64,000 nucleotides of DNA. Origin: Heterobilharzia americana. Taxonomy: Eukaryota > Platyhelminthes > Trematoda > Strigeidida > Schistosomatidae. Both the position numbers and the translations under genes were made by a program. Shown here piece by piece: positions 21,010-31,440 of this stretch. The DNA lies in assembly GCA_944470555.2 (NCBI GenBank), contig OX104128.1, positions 1,426,001 through 1,490,000 on the forward strand, read 5' to 3'. How positions within the stretch are numbered: position 1 is the stretch's first letter; every line of letters starts with the position of its first letter. A model generated the notes under the pieces. That model was not told the origin of the DNA, did no database searches, and saw nothing but the letters and a program-made list of their open reading frames with translations.

Positions 21010-22695
21010 ATACTGGAAGTTATACCATGTTGACGGTCAAGGGAATGAAATTGGTCGAATAAACGTCTTTGAATACAATGATTAGGTTTGTTATGATGGA
21101 TTGCAACCTTGCCTGCTATGCGAAGTAAATGGATGCGTAATACATATGGTAGATAAATTAGTTGGCGTACGATGAATAGTTTTGTAAGCTTTTCTAGTAT
21201 CTGCCTGATGTCCTGTGTTAACTAGATGTGCAAGTATGGAGCTCTTTATTATTCTAATTTGTCCCTTACTCAACTATGATGGATGGTGCTCAGAAACTCG
21301 AAGATGGACCTGCCTCATTGTATGCCAAATGTAATAAGCTCCATAGGAGCAGTTGAACTGATAAATACACACACAGTGGGAGAATCAGGCAGTTTGTCTT
21401 TATTTCTTGCACCCAGAATCACATGGTTGTAGAAGATGGGACATGGTTTAATGGCTGGGACTGCTCTTTGCAAGATTTTTTTTGTACTTTGGGTGATGAT
21501 CTCACTGGCAATGTCACTCTTGAATTTCAGCTTCAAGAAAATTAACTTCGTAGGAACTGCTGGCATTCTTGTCTTAACTTTCGTAATATTTACATGCTTA
21601 GATAAAAACTTCGCTGAATAGCCATTCTTACTAAGCAGGTTATGGATGGTGGTGAAATATTCTTCTATAGCGTCATCTGAGCAAATAGCTGTGGCACCGT
21701 AGGCTTGGCATTTCAATAGATTCCTTTTGTATTTGAGGGGTACAGCACTAAAGTAGTTTGTGTATTGACCTGTTGATTTTGGTTTTCTACATATACTTTG
21801 TTTAAGAGTTCCATTTAACCTTCTTATCAGCAGAACATCAAGAAATGAGAAACTGTCATTTTTCCCCTTTTCGATTGTGAAGTTGATTGCTGGATGGACA
21901 CTATTGAATTTAATGAGAACAGCATTCTTATCAATCTCATTTTGGAGAGCTATGAAAGTACCATCCATGTAGTAACAATATAATTCCAGCCTGGCTAATA
22001 ATTTCATTCAGTGGGTCATTTCTCTAGTTTCGTCAGGAAAGAATCTGTTAAGATTGAATCAAAGGATGACCCCATAGCAGCTAAACTATCAAACTGCCTG
22101 TAGAGTTCATTGTTGAAAAGGAGTTGTGCGTTCATCGTGCACTTCAAGAGTAGTTCTTTCAATGTAGAGACTTGAATACCTATTTCTATACAGCGTTTAG
22201 TAAGTTCTATTCAAATACAGTCTACTGGATACATTAAAGAACGTTAGTAAAAAGAGACGAAACATCACATAATATCATTAAGTTATTATCTAATTTCAGA
22301 TCTTCAATCTTTTCAACAAATTCAAAGGTATCTTTGAGACTGTACTTTACAACTTTTTTTGTGGAGAGGCTTCAAAAGCTGTAGCATCCATTTTGTGGTT
22401 GTATCGTAGGTAGAGTTTGTCATATCGAGAAATGGTTGGAGAAGCAATACGTTTTTATGCAGTTTTGGTAGACTATAAGGTCTAGATGTAACAGTTCCAG
22501 TAGGTTTGAGTATTTCAAAGGTACTTTCTAAAATGGAACCCTACTGTTTAATCTTTTTCAATGATCCGATGAGATATTTCTCTGTTTTCCCTGTCGTTTG
22601 ACTATAAATGAATAATTTCTGAAATTTACACTCATCACTAAGTAAAACATTCATTTTGTCTATATAATCTTTTTTATCTGTTCAAACTATTCCTA
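21010..22695 (-). mobile_element. PLE, main part (3' side) of a nearly full-length relic
   Basis: The minus strand is open from about 22,007 to 21,315. It holds the RT box YCYYMDGTFIAL (Asp-Asp changed to Asp-Gly), then KNDSFSFLDVLLIRR and KQSICRKPKSTGQY, standard for Penelope RT C-terminal domains. The GIY-YIG part follows at about 21,350-21,240 with LAHLVNTGHQAD (21,245-21,210). More 5' RT sequence lies at 22,690-22,100. A 0.23 kb LINE-A insert splits the element, and its 5' side continues at 22,939. The sequence between 36,700 and 37,010 matches its 3' end in the other orientation. Confidence 0.85.
22684..22695. repeat. Target-site duplication, left copy (12 bp)
   Basis: AAACTATTCCTA, repeated at 22,927-22,938 on the far side of the LINE-A insert. 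Confidence 0.8.
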
Positions 22696-22926
22696 GGCTA
22701 ACTGGGGACATCACGCGTCAGGCCCTCGAGTGGAGCTCAGATGGGAAACGACGAGTTGAGCGTCCGAGAGGAGGGTGACATGGAGGAGATCATGTGAGGA
22801 AGAAATAAAAGGTTGTGGGTAATCGTGGAGCGAGGTTGAAAAGACTGCGAAGAAGACAGTGGGATGGAGACGTGCTACTAAAGCCCTATGTTCCACTAGG
22901 AACCCAAGGGAAAATAAATCAGTAAT
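22696..22926 (+). mobile_element. LINE-A 3' fragment nested in a PLE
   Basis: About 230 bp: GDITRQALEW-type coding block, WRRRCY-type block, TTCCACTAGGAACCC and a short A-rich tail. Exact 12-bp direct repeats of PLE sequence flank it, so it entered after the PLE. Confidence 0.88.
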
Positions 22927-22938
22927 AAACTATTCCTA
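22927..22938. repeat. Target-site duplication, right copy (12 bp)
   Basis: AAACTATTCCTA, same as 22,684-22,695. Confidence 0.8.
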
Positions 22939-23138
22939 ATCCTTTATTTGGCCTAGTAATCACAATATTTCCATTTGTTTTAAAGTTTTTCAAAGCTTCT
23001 CTTTTTGTTTTTTTTTGTTAAAATACTCTTTGATTGGTATTTTGATTGAATTGTGAAACTTGGTTATATTGTGTTTTTGCAGCTAGTTTACTCAGAGAAA
23101 ACAATAGAACCAAGACCATCCATCTGAACTACAGATAT
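22939..23138 (-). mobile_element. PLE, 5' part continuing across the LINE-A insert
   Basis: The minus strand reads ALKNFKTNGNIVITRPNKGL just before the insert. Beyond it, at 22,683 and below, TDKKDYIDKM follows, reproducing the PLE motif of the type RPDKGxG...K.DYIDKM. This shows the two parts were one element. Confidence 0.8.
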
Positions 23139-23276
23139 GTTAGTTGGTTGAAAGCAACTGGTAGAAAGTCGTGAATCTAGACTTTATGCTTTTTGGCACT
23201 TGTCAACAAAGCGTATCTGCAACCTCAATGGAACTGATGTCCCGCCTGGGATTCGAACCAGCATCACCCACTGAGT
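23139..23276 (-). repeat. SINE-4 copy inserted in PLE sequence
   Basis: 'CTGGGATTCGAACCAGC' (about 23,246-23,262) is an inverted B box and 'CCCACTGAGTTAC' an inverted A box. TACAGATAT occurs at 23,130-23,138 and at 23,277-23,285. The flanks resemble the uninterrupted PLE sequence at 31,436-31,470. Part of the repeat could be SINE sequence. Confidence 0.6.
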
Positions 23277-23483
23277 TACAGATATTCTCTATCATTTCGA
23301 ATTATAAAGACGAAGACCTACCTAATTGAAAAGATAACAAAATGTTAAACTGAAATTATACACCATTTTTATGTTGTATATCATTTTAAAGAATTTTGTG
23401 AGTAAGTGAAAAGATGAGAAACTCACTCTTTTTCTGATTATCCAAATGTTACATTTCCCTGAAATCCATTTGTACATGTTCAC

Positions 23484-24510
23484 AGCTTCAGTAGCATGTC
23501 TGTGTTGCACTCTGTCCTCAAGCTTTCATTTCTTCCTCACATCATCTCCTCCATGTCATTCTCGGCACCAACACCCAACTCTTCGTTTCCCATTTGGATT
23601 CCACTCGAGGAACTGGCTGACCTGGCGTGTGATGTGCCCAGTCGGCCTTCTTAGTGTATGCCCAGTCCATCTACACCACTGCATATTTCTTGCCTCATAG
23701 GTTCTTGATTGATACCTTGTCAGTGAGAGTTCCTTGTTGCTTGCTTATTCTTAGTATTCTGGCCGTCCATCTGATCTTCAGTGTCAGTATCGAGTGAGTG
23801 TAGGTGGCAGCTGTTGATGTGATGTATGTATGTATGTAGTTTGTTGGAAATGCTTTTCGTGACGCACCAAGTTTCTCAACCATATAGTAGTAGTGACTTG
23901 ACTTGACATTGGTGTTGAAAATCGAGATTTTGTTGTTTGTGGTGAGTGCAGTAGATCTGCATTCTGATTTAAGATTGATGAAAGCCAGTCTGGTTTTTCC
24001 GATCCTGGTTTTGACATTCTCGTTTGTGCCACCACCACCACCTGTAGTTGAAAGGATGCTGCCTAGCCAAGGTAAGTGGAAGAGGAAACTTACTTTCGGT
24101 TTCTCACCTTAATGGTGGCTGGTGCTTGTTGTTGGTTGGGTATCTTCATCACCTGTATCTTCTCAACATTCATTTGAAGTCCCATTTTCGCTGCCTAGCT
24201 TCTTCTGTCAGCTTGTTAGTTTTTGCCTGTAGATCTTTGAGTTCATGCGACGAGACATGATACATAAATTCTCATCAGTGAAGTCCAAATCTCCTAGACT
24301 GTTTTCATTGGTCTAGTGTATCCCCCTCTTCTCGCTCGTCACGGTTTGTGGCATGATCCAGTCGACCACAATCAGGAATATCATAGGTGATAGTAGGTAA
24401 CGTTGTCCTACTCCTGACCTCTGTCTTCACTACAAAGGCGTCGCTGAGCTTTCCGTTGTGGACCACTTGGCATATGGCCTTTTCATATAGCTATTGAATG
24501 AGGTTTAGCA
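23484..24510 (-). mobile_element. LINE-A fragment, inverted partner of 17,999-18,975
   Basis: The minus strand from 24,494 to 23,484 follows the plus-strand copy at about 18 kb almost base for base by eye. It shares the unusual CATACATA run and the KLGASRKAFPTNYIHTYI reading. The catalytic box reads DFTDENLCIMS. The far 3' end, including the TTCCACTAGGAACCC signature and tail, is missing. Confidence 0.85.
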
Positions 24511-24514
24511 TAGT

Positions 24515-24825
24515 ATATCACCTTATAACAACATATGAACAGAAGTTATTTGTTCCTTAATACCACTATTCATCCTTACATGAACTTCTGATAAACAAAT
24601 GTTCTGTTATTTTAAATTGTCATCCAGAAGAATGCGTAACCTGTATAAACAAAGAATAAAATTCCATTTTAAGGTTTGTTAGGGTTTATTGATTGATTTC
24701 ACTTAAGTATTCATCACGAACCAATTTTGGTTGGAGATCTACTAAAGACTTGGTAGTAATGAACAGTATCGGACTCCTAAGAGGTGACCAACCATGACCT
24801 GACCTAGGATGAATTCACTACAAAC
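24515..24825. other. Unassigned stretch
   Basis: Nothing recognised. Confidence 0.35.
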
Positions 24826-24829
24826 CTGC

Positions 24830-25205
24830 AAATCTAATCACTGTCTAGTACTCCTAATTGACATGCTTATACATGATATTTCTTGAAGCTCTAAAGAGAA
24901 TTTGTGACTGGTAGAGCAAACCAAGTCACATATGAGGATACTTACTCAATGATGACAATGGATGAAGGTCTCGCTATGTCTGTAACTAAAAAAAGTAGCA
25001 AAACGTGAACCGTTTAATCCTGATCTATGTGCTCAATGGTAATCAGGTGGTTTTGGAACCTGAAGCTTCTGAGTTCCATCTCTGGAGGAGTCATGGGTGG
25101 GCACTACTGAAGAGTCTCATAGTAGAACGAAACAGAAGTTCAGTGCTCCCAGATTTCTAGTGATTCTTTAAGAGATACAAGTCGGTGATGAATACTAACT
25201 TGAAA
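24830..25205 (+). repeat. SINE-1 copy
   Basis: The 5' block 'GACTGGTAGAGCAAACC' is degraded. 'GTGCTCAATGGTAATC' corresponds to the A box, 'TGAGTTCCATCTC' to a mutated B box. 'CATAGTAGAACGAAAC' and the 3' block 'CAAGTCGGTGATGAATACTA' follow. Confidence 0.7.
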
Positions 25206-25264
25206 GAAGAAATTGGTGAAACATTCGATAACATAATTTCTTGTGGATTTCAATCTATGTATGT

Positions 25265-25375
25265 TAATAAGGTTTAAGTCCCGAATAGTTCAGTCAGACA
25301 TCAGTCCCGTTGAGATTTCGTATACGTCTTGCTGACGAGTGCCAACAAGCACGAAATCTAGACCTGGGGTTTCCT
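25265..25375 (+). repeat. SINE-4 3' part
   Basis: 'CATCAGTCCCGTTGAGATTTC' and 'GAGTGCCAACAAGCACGAAATC' match the SINE-4 3' block. The B box is degraded. Confidence 0.5.
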
Positions 25376-25379
25376 GCTT

Positions 25380-26535
25380 ATTTCCTTCGACCAGCTAACA
25401 TCCAGTCCAAGATTCCTTTCATCAAACAACTTTTCAAATCTAAATAAGCTTAAAGTAACACATTTGAAAGCGTAGATCTCAGGTTTCATCCGTAGACAAG
25501 TTGATAACGTGCCTGTTACAATGAATGGGCTCAGAGAGCTTTAACTTCTGTATGCCAAGAGCTTCCATCTTCAGCCTCACAGTTAGGTACATTATCAGAT
25601 GGATGAGAAGCCATTCTGGTCTTTATTTCACAAACTTGTTTCCCTAAAGTCTGGAGAATAGATGCATCACTGATGTATTGACAATATATCATAACAAGTA
25701 AAGTCAAATCTGAGGCATATACATTGTTAAATAGCTTTGACGCAAACTGTCTGAATCTTCATCTAACAGCAGAGCATGAAGGTAGTAAGTGTTAGATACC
25801 TCTCTAGTTAAAACGACTGACAGGTCTGTCGAAAGGTTTGTTCGCAAAAACTATTACGGTAGAGGTAGTATCTTCATTCTGAAGGTTATACTCTGATCCA
25901 AACTAGAAGGAATATCCTTCAAATGACTACGGAGGCTAACGTTTACTACGTTGTTTGATAAACCTAAGAAAATCAGTTCAACAGCACTGATGAATATGAA
26001 AGGAGGCCTTGGAGGGATACCGTAGCAAATGGAGAATGCCCATAGAACCTAACTGGCAAATATACGAAAGTTTAAACATGAATAGTAGACCTCCTGAGCT
26101 CTTTTAAACAAGTCCGTTTACATTGGTTTGCCATTCAGAAGAGATGATATGCTTCAATTGGTTCAGTGGAAACCAGTGAAGGTTGTTTACAGAATTCGAT
26201 ATAATGCTGAATTTGTGTTTCTTAGTGACCCATAACAAGTACTGCAACACATAAGGAGTTTCAGGGCTTCAATCCTCGCCACTACAAAATGTGGGTATCA
26301 ACTAGAATGTGTTTTTCAAAGGAAACATATCAAGTATATGAAGTGGCGTTCCTCTATCCGCATGGTCAAGCACTTGTCTCAATGACTTAACGATGTAAAA
26401 GCAAATATATTTCAAAATTTACAAAATTCAACGGATTATTAGCATGATTTTCATGTTAAGAAGTCCTTTACGACCATTAGTATACAGTCGGTATAGCATA
26501 TCTGCATGTTCACAAGCACCTTTTATTCTAGCTGA
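25380..26535. other. Unassigned 1.15 kb stretch
   Basis: No long frame. Some short minus-strand stretches look coding-like (for example EYNLQNEDTTSTVIVFANKP near 25,890-25,830), but I cannot match them to a family. It could be an old LTR element or pseudogene. Confidence 0.3.
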
Positions 26536-26559
26536 CCAATTAATTTACTCCAAAGCAAG

Positions 26560-26665
26560 TTATGACAGGAGGTGAAATGAAAACCAGGGTCTTAGAAAGA
26601 TTTCAGACTGTGGCCTCCATATTACCAGCCAGGAGCAACACCACTGGAACTACAAGACGCACTTG
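26560..26665. repeat. SINE-2-like remnant
   Basis: 'GGAGGTGAAATGAAAACCAG' matches the SINE-2 terminal motif. The core is unclear. Confidence 0.35.
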
Positions 26666-26689
26666 TTGGTTAGATCTTTACGTCATTGT

Positions 26690-27640
26690 GTCATTAATTG
26701 TACACATTTTCTTGTTGGCTGCCCGTTCCTGTGCTTGACCTCCCACCTTTCTGTAGTTTATCATTTTTCTTATTGGTTGATAGATTGCGTCTGTCTATAC
26801 ATCTATTGATTGCTGACTGACTGAACTGAATGCCAAACTCCTAGGAATTTCCTGATATTCTTTGTGTTTCCTCTCCCCGTCCAAGATTTCTACATTGTCG
26901 AAATTGAATCCATGTCCACAATTATCCACATGCATTGAAATGAGTGGTGAAATGTCATGACGTTTAATAGCCCATTGGTGTTCATGAAGACGAAGGCGAA
27001 GACGGTCACCACTTTATCCAATGTAGTATTGACTACAACTATCTCAGTTGATTTTGTAGATGATATTCAGTTTGTCCTCTTTGGTTGTTGCATCCTTCAG
27101 TCTGCATAATAGTGTTTGCAGAGAATTTGTTGATTTGTGAGCCACACCAATTCCAAGTGGCTTCAGTAATCTTGTCGCGGTTTCTTATATATTCTTTATG
27201 TATGGTGAGATGATGCGTTTATGGGTTCGTTGATGACTTTGTAGTTGGTGATTTATGTGAAAGGCATCTTGTGCTAAAGTTCCATGGGTAGTCGTTCTTT
27301 TTAGGATGGATATTAAGTAGTTTTCCTCGAATCTCCATGAAGTCGTGATAATGCAGTTCGTTTTCACTCTTTTGAACAGAGTCTATATGCAACTGATTTT
27401 GTGTGTTGTTGTAATTGTAGTTGAGGATTTGATCATTGTGTGTTGGCTTTCTGTACAATTGGGTTTCCAGCTTTTCATCATTTGTCCTACTGACTAAAAC
27501 ATCCAGGAATGATAGTTGGTTGTTTGGCTCCTTCCTTAATGTGAATTTTATGTCAGTGATGATAGGCATATCTGAAATATCCATGCTTTGATAGATTTGT
27601 ATGAAACCCTTAGTGAGTGAATTGAAGCTAAGATCTGTTC
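26690..27640 (-). mobile_element. PLE fragment: RT C-terminus, GIY-YIG and 3' end
   Basis: The minus strand from 27,584 reads FTLRKEPNNQLSFLDVLVSR and LETQLYRKPTHNDQILNY, a PLE RT end. At about 27,080-27,030 a broken YYIG...GDRLRLRLHEH segment marks the endonuclease. ISMHVDNCGHGFNFDNVEIL (about 26,945-26,885) is the conserved GIY-YIG tail. The 3' end (26,760-26,690) resembles the ends at 30,850 and 58,900. It belongs to a different subfamily from the 21-23 kb element. Confidence 0.82.
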
Positions 27641-27659
27641 AGTAATTTGGTTTCTTACT

Positions 27660-27800
27660 TTAGCTAGTGTACATCTGAACCACTGATATCAAGGTCACTG
27701 GTTTAATTTCCATAGCGATTCAGGTTTTCACTTCACCTTAAGTCACCATACTGCATCAATGATATCAGTCCATCAAACCATAGCTATCTAAAGTTATCAA
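27660..27800 (+). repeat. SINE-2 right half
   Basis: 'AAGGTCACTGGTTTAATTTCC' is a decayed T arm. 'GTTTTCACTTCACCTTAAG' and 'CCATCAAACCATAGCTATCT' are the right inverted termini. Confidence 0.55.
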
Positions 27801-27977
27801 GCTGTACATTAGTATTCATAATCGGTAAAATATCAGATAAATACATCTAAACGTTATTCATTCAATTGATGTACAAGTGGAAAGTGGAGCGATTACGCCT
27901 ATTCTAAGAAAGTTGAAATTAAGGCGTACATTTAATGCGTAATTAATATTTAATAATGTGATATATATAATAATAAA

Positions 27978-28408
27978 ACATTTCCAACAAACTGCAAATA
28001 TTCATCAACAACTGCCCCCTACGCTGGCTCCTTACTGAAGCACAGATGGCAAGGATAACAAGAATAAGCAGCAAGGAACTCTGGCTGGCTGGCAACGAAC
28101 CAATCAACAACCTATCACACAACAAATATGCAGAAGGAAAAGGAGATGGATTGGGCATACACAGAGAAGACCAACTGGGGATATCACGCACCAGGCCAGC
28201 CAGTCTCTCGAGTGGAACCAAGATGAGAAACGATGAGTTGGGTATCTGAGCCGAGGGTGACATGGAGGAGATGGTGAGAGGAAGAAATGAGAGCTTGTAG
28301 GCAGTCGTGGAGCAAGGTTGAAAAGATTGCAGAGAAGAGGGTTGAGTGGAGACGTGCTAGTGAAGCCATATGTTCCACTAAGAACCCAAGGAACAAATAA
28401 TAATGATA
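27978..28408 (+). mobile_element. LINE-A 3' fragment
   Basis: It starts at 'AACATTTCCAACAAACTGC', carries ISSKELWLAGNEPINN (about 28,061-28,110) and the terminal block, then TTCCACTAAGAACCC and an (AATAATGAT) tail at 28,396-28,412. The long minus-strand frames here are antisense. Confidence 0.85.
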
Positions 28409-28414
28409 ATAATT

Positions 28415-28745
28415 CATCATGGACTAACATCAGTTGCAGAAACATTGGAAACCTGGGAGTACTGGACACCTATTTCGTCCAAACATGAGACTCCCTAGCA
28501 GTGCGCACCCATGATCCCCCACCACCTAAAAAGGAACGAACCCGGGGCCTTCATATTCCGTGACTAGCACATTACTAAAAAGCCACTGCGTAGGAATCCA
28601 GTTGTTGACATTCCCCACTTCTATCAGTTCACGATGTAGCGTGAACTTCACCGAATGTTGTCGTCGAGTAACTGTCCTGATGTTCGACTTGGTTGGCAAC
28701 ACCGGTCACGACTTTTTATTGGAACTTCAAATGTCGGGTTGCTTC
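28415..28745 (-). repeat. SINE-1 copy
   Basis: The 3' block complement 'TTCATCATGGACTAACATCAG' at 28,413-28,435, 'TTTCGTCCAAACATGAGACTCC', the inverted B-box region 'GGAACGAACCCGGGGCC' at 28,533-28,549, and the 5' block complement 'CCGGTCACGACTTTT' at 28,703-28,718. A nearly full-length copy. Confidence 0.75.
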
Positions 28746-28749
28746 TAAC

Positions 28750-29211
28750 ACTTTTACAGACTGAGCCTACTTCAGCTACAAGACAGACAGCAACTAGGCA
28801 TGTGTAATGCATGTCCCAGCCACCTGAGCCGATGAACACTCACAATTTCACTTCATAAAACCTCACACCTGACTTCTCTACTACTGAACTAGTGACACAT
28901 GATACAGTGTCAACGCTACGAAGGCAAGTGTGTTCAAACGCCTGAAGTATTCCCACGCCATCTGCATTCAGTGGCCGTGTTTCACAACCACAGATTAGAA
29001 GAGAGAGAACTGCAGAGCAGCACATTTGACTTTTAACAGATAATTAACAATCACAGTGGTGCCAAAAATAGCATAAGTTGTGAAACCCCAGGTAAACATT
29101 TTGAGTCCATCCAGAGATCTAGTCAGCTACTAACCAACCTACCAGGGCTGCTCCAACTTTTTAGGTAAGTAAAGTATTCATGACACTCAACAACTTCATT
29201 CCCTATTGTTA
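28750..29211 (-). mobile_element. LINE-B, C-terminal part (split by LINE-A)
   Basis: The minus strand reads GNEVVECHEYFTYLKSW (29,197-29,145), then LSLLICGCETRPLNADGVG (about 29,016-28,960) and the HRCLR-like block. This is the part that should follow the RT domain, and its beginning joins the end of 29,720-30,105 in frame if the LINE-A insert is set aside. Confidence 0.8.
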
Positions 29212-29220
29212 ACCGAGACA
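29212..29220. repeat. Target-site duplication, left copy (9 bp)
   Basis: ACCGAGACA, repeated at 29,711-29,719. Confidence 0.8.
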
Positions 29221-29710
29221 TTATTATTATTATTATTATCATTATTATTAGTCCTTTGGGTTCCTAGTGGAACATACGGCTTCACTAGCACGTCTCCAGT
29301 GACCTCTGTTTTCTGAGATCTTTTGAACCTGGTTCCACGACACCCCACAAGCTCTCATTTCCTCCTCGCACCATCTCCTCCATATCACCCTCGACACCCA
29401 CGCCCAACTCGTCGCTTCCCATGACGATTCCACTCCAGGGACTGGCTGGCCTCACGCGTGATGTCCCCAGTCGGCCTTCTCAGTGTATGCCCAACACAAT
29501 CCATCTCCACTTCCTTCTGCATATTTGTTGGGTGATAGGTTCATGGTTGGTTCGTTGCCAATGCTCCTTGTTGCTTATTCTGATTACTCTGGCGATTCAT
29601 CTGATCTTCAGTAGCCAGTGAGCGTAAGCAGTTGTTGATGAATGTGTGTAGTTTATTGGAAATCCCTTTCGTAACGCACCAAGTTTCTGAACCATCACAC
29701 AGAAGCACTG
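29221..29710 (-). mobile_element. LINE-A copy nested in LINE-B
   Basis: 490-bp 5'-truncated LINE-A. (ATT)n tail at 29,221-29,249, complement of TTCCACTAGGAACCC at 29,259-29,273, terminal coding block, and start at 'CAGTGCTTCTGTGTGATGG' near 29,710. Flanked by exact 9-bp repeats. It resembles the copies at 3,449 and 9,158. Confidence 0.92.
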
Positions 29711-29719
29711 ACCGAGACA
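29711..29719. repeat. Target-site duplication, right copy (9 bp)
   Basis: ACCGAGACA, same as 29,212-29,220. Confidence 0.8.
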
Positions 29720-30105
29720 CTACTGAAGAACGATTCTGGAGCAACGATTTGAATTTGAGTTGCGAGAAATGAATCTCATTCTCAAATTGCCATCCAACAT
29801 GTCTATATGACTTTGTATCTTGTCAGAATCTACACATAACACGACCATGTCATCTGTATATTCTGGATCCACAAAAGGTTCTCCTAGGATAAAATCAACC
29901 CTCGTAAAGCTAGATGACAAGAGCGAAACCTACATAAGAGCGTCTGTAATAAAAATGAACAGGAGTGGAGAGTAGTCATCCTCGAGGAACACTGCTGGAT
30001 GCACACAGCTCAGCTAAGAACTCACCATAATCTCTAACACTTTCACAGGTGCTGAAGTACAGAACCTTCAACATTGTGGTATACTTACTTGGCATTATTT
30101 TCAGT
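29720..30105 (-). mobile_element. LINE-B, RT part (split by LINE-A)
   Basis: The minus strand reads VDPEYTDDMVVLCVDSDKIQ (29,889-29,830), the catalytic RT box with Tyr-Thr-Asp-Asp, and then NLRMRFIS. The usual GVRQGC motif just upstream is not intact. It ends at the target-site duplication and continues at 29,211. Confidence 0.78.
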
Positions 30106-31004
30106 GAGACACTGCTACATGACCTCTTGAATGACAGATTCGAATCCCGCATTCAGGCAAAGAAATACAAGCATCATTGGGAGTTGGCAAGTGGGTGTGT
30201 GTTGTAGAACGATCTTATCTTTGCTTAAATTCTCAAGAATAGATTGATCTTCAAGGACAGATTGCATCTTTTGAAAATAGTCAGATTTACTCATCAACGT
30301 TACGCCAGTGACCTTATCTGGTTTGATAAACACCAATCAATTATCTCTTTGGAAACATTTTAAAACTTTACGATGGCTTTCTGGTCAAGATTTTAGACTG
30401 AGATGAGGGCGATATATGATATGGATTTCTTAATATCAATTTATCTCGATTTGAACCAATAGTGTTTGTCCTCACTCCTCAGCATAAGTTTTGATACCAG
30501 TTGATACAAATTATCGAATTAAGCTCGTGTGTTAATTTTACCTACTGATTTATCTGCGATATAGAATTTGAAGCCTAGAGAAAAAGCTTCATTTTGAAGT
30601 TTTCCGACTTTTATGCTGTTTAAGTTGTATATATCTTGGTTGTATTGTGTTCTCTCAGCTGGGCTGTTTAATTGTGAAGCTTTCATCGTCTTTCTTCTAG
30701 ACGACATCATCATCAGTACTAACTTCAGTATGAAGTGAGCTGTCAATATCTCTCCATTAGTGAGTGATTTAGTCGCTTGCTCTGACGATGTGGTCTGTGA
30801 TTGGTTGTTTCCTTAGATTGTTGTGTCATTGATTGTATAAACCTTCCTGTTGGTTGTTCCTCTACTTAACCTCTGACCTTTCTGTCGTTTATCATTTTGC
30901 TCATTGCTTGATAGAATGGATCGATGTCTATACATCTATTGATTGCTGACTGACTGATTGACCTGAATGCCAAGCTTCTAGGAATTCTCTGATATTCTTT
31001 GTGT
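30100..31004 (-). mobile_element. PLE, 3'-to-5' junction copy (left arm of a palindrome)
   Basis: Minus strand, 31,004 downward. First comes the end of a PLE ORF (REFLEAWHS-like segment, then MINDRKVRG near 30,890), then about 200 bp of untranslated sequence. A new PLE ORF beginning then follows: RRKTMKASQLNSPAERTQYN (about 30,705-30,645), KVGKLQNEAFSLGFKFYIADK, and VFIKPDKVTGVTLMSKSDYF (about 30,334-30,275, the PLE RPDKGxGV...KSDY motif). A 3' end thus joins directly to a 5' end, as in head-to-tail Penelope copies. Confidence 0.78.
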
Positions 31005-31440
31005 GGATAATTATGAACATGAGTTGAATTTCGACAGTGTAGAAATTTTAGACAGAGTAAACACAAAGAATATCAGAGAATTCGTAGAAGCTTGGCATTC
31101 AGATCAGCCAGTCATTCAGCAATCCACAGATGTATAGACATAGACTCAATCTATCAACCAATGAGAAAAATGATAAACGATCGAAAGGTTAGAAGTCAAG
31201 CAGTGGAACAGCTAACAGGAAAGTCTATACAGTCGGTCGATGACACAACAATGAAAGAAAACCACCAGTCACAAAACAAGTTCATCAGGGCAAGCTACTA
31301 AATCACTCACTGACGGAGAGATATTGATAGCTCACTTCATACTGAAGTTAGTGCTGATGATGATGTCGTCTAGAAGAAAGACGATGAAAGCTTCACGATT
31401 AAACAATCCAGCTGAGAGAACACAATACAACCAAGACCAT
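31005..31440 (+). mobile_element. PLE, 3'-to-5' junction copy (right arm of a palindrome)
   Basis: Plus strand: a decayed GIY-YIG tail (NYEHELNFDSVEILDRVNTK, 31,010-31,070), REFVEAWHSDQ, then the same untranslated block and RRKTMKASRLNNPAERTQYN (31,373-31,432). 31,061-31,436 is the reverse complement of 30,634-31,004 at high identity. Confidence 0.8.

Noticed and set aside
28104..28469. 121-codon minus-strand frame
   Set aside because: Antisense of LINE-A joined to SINE-1 sequence.
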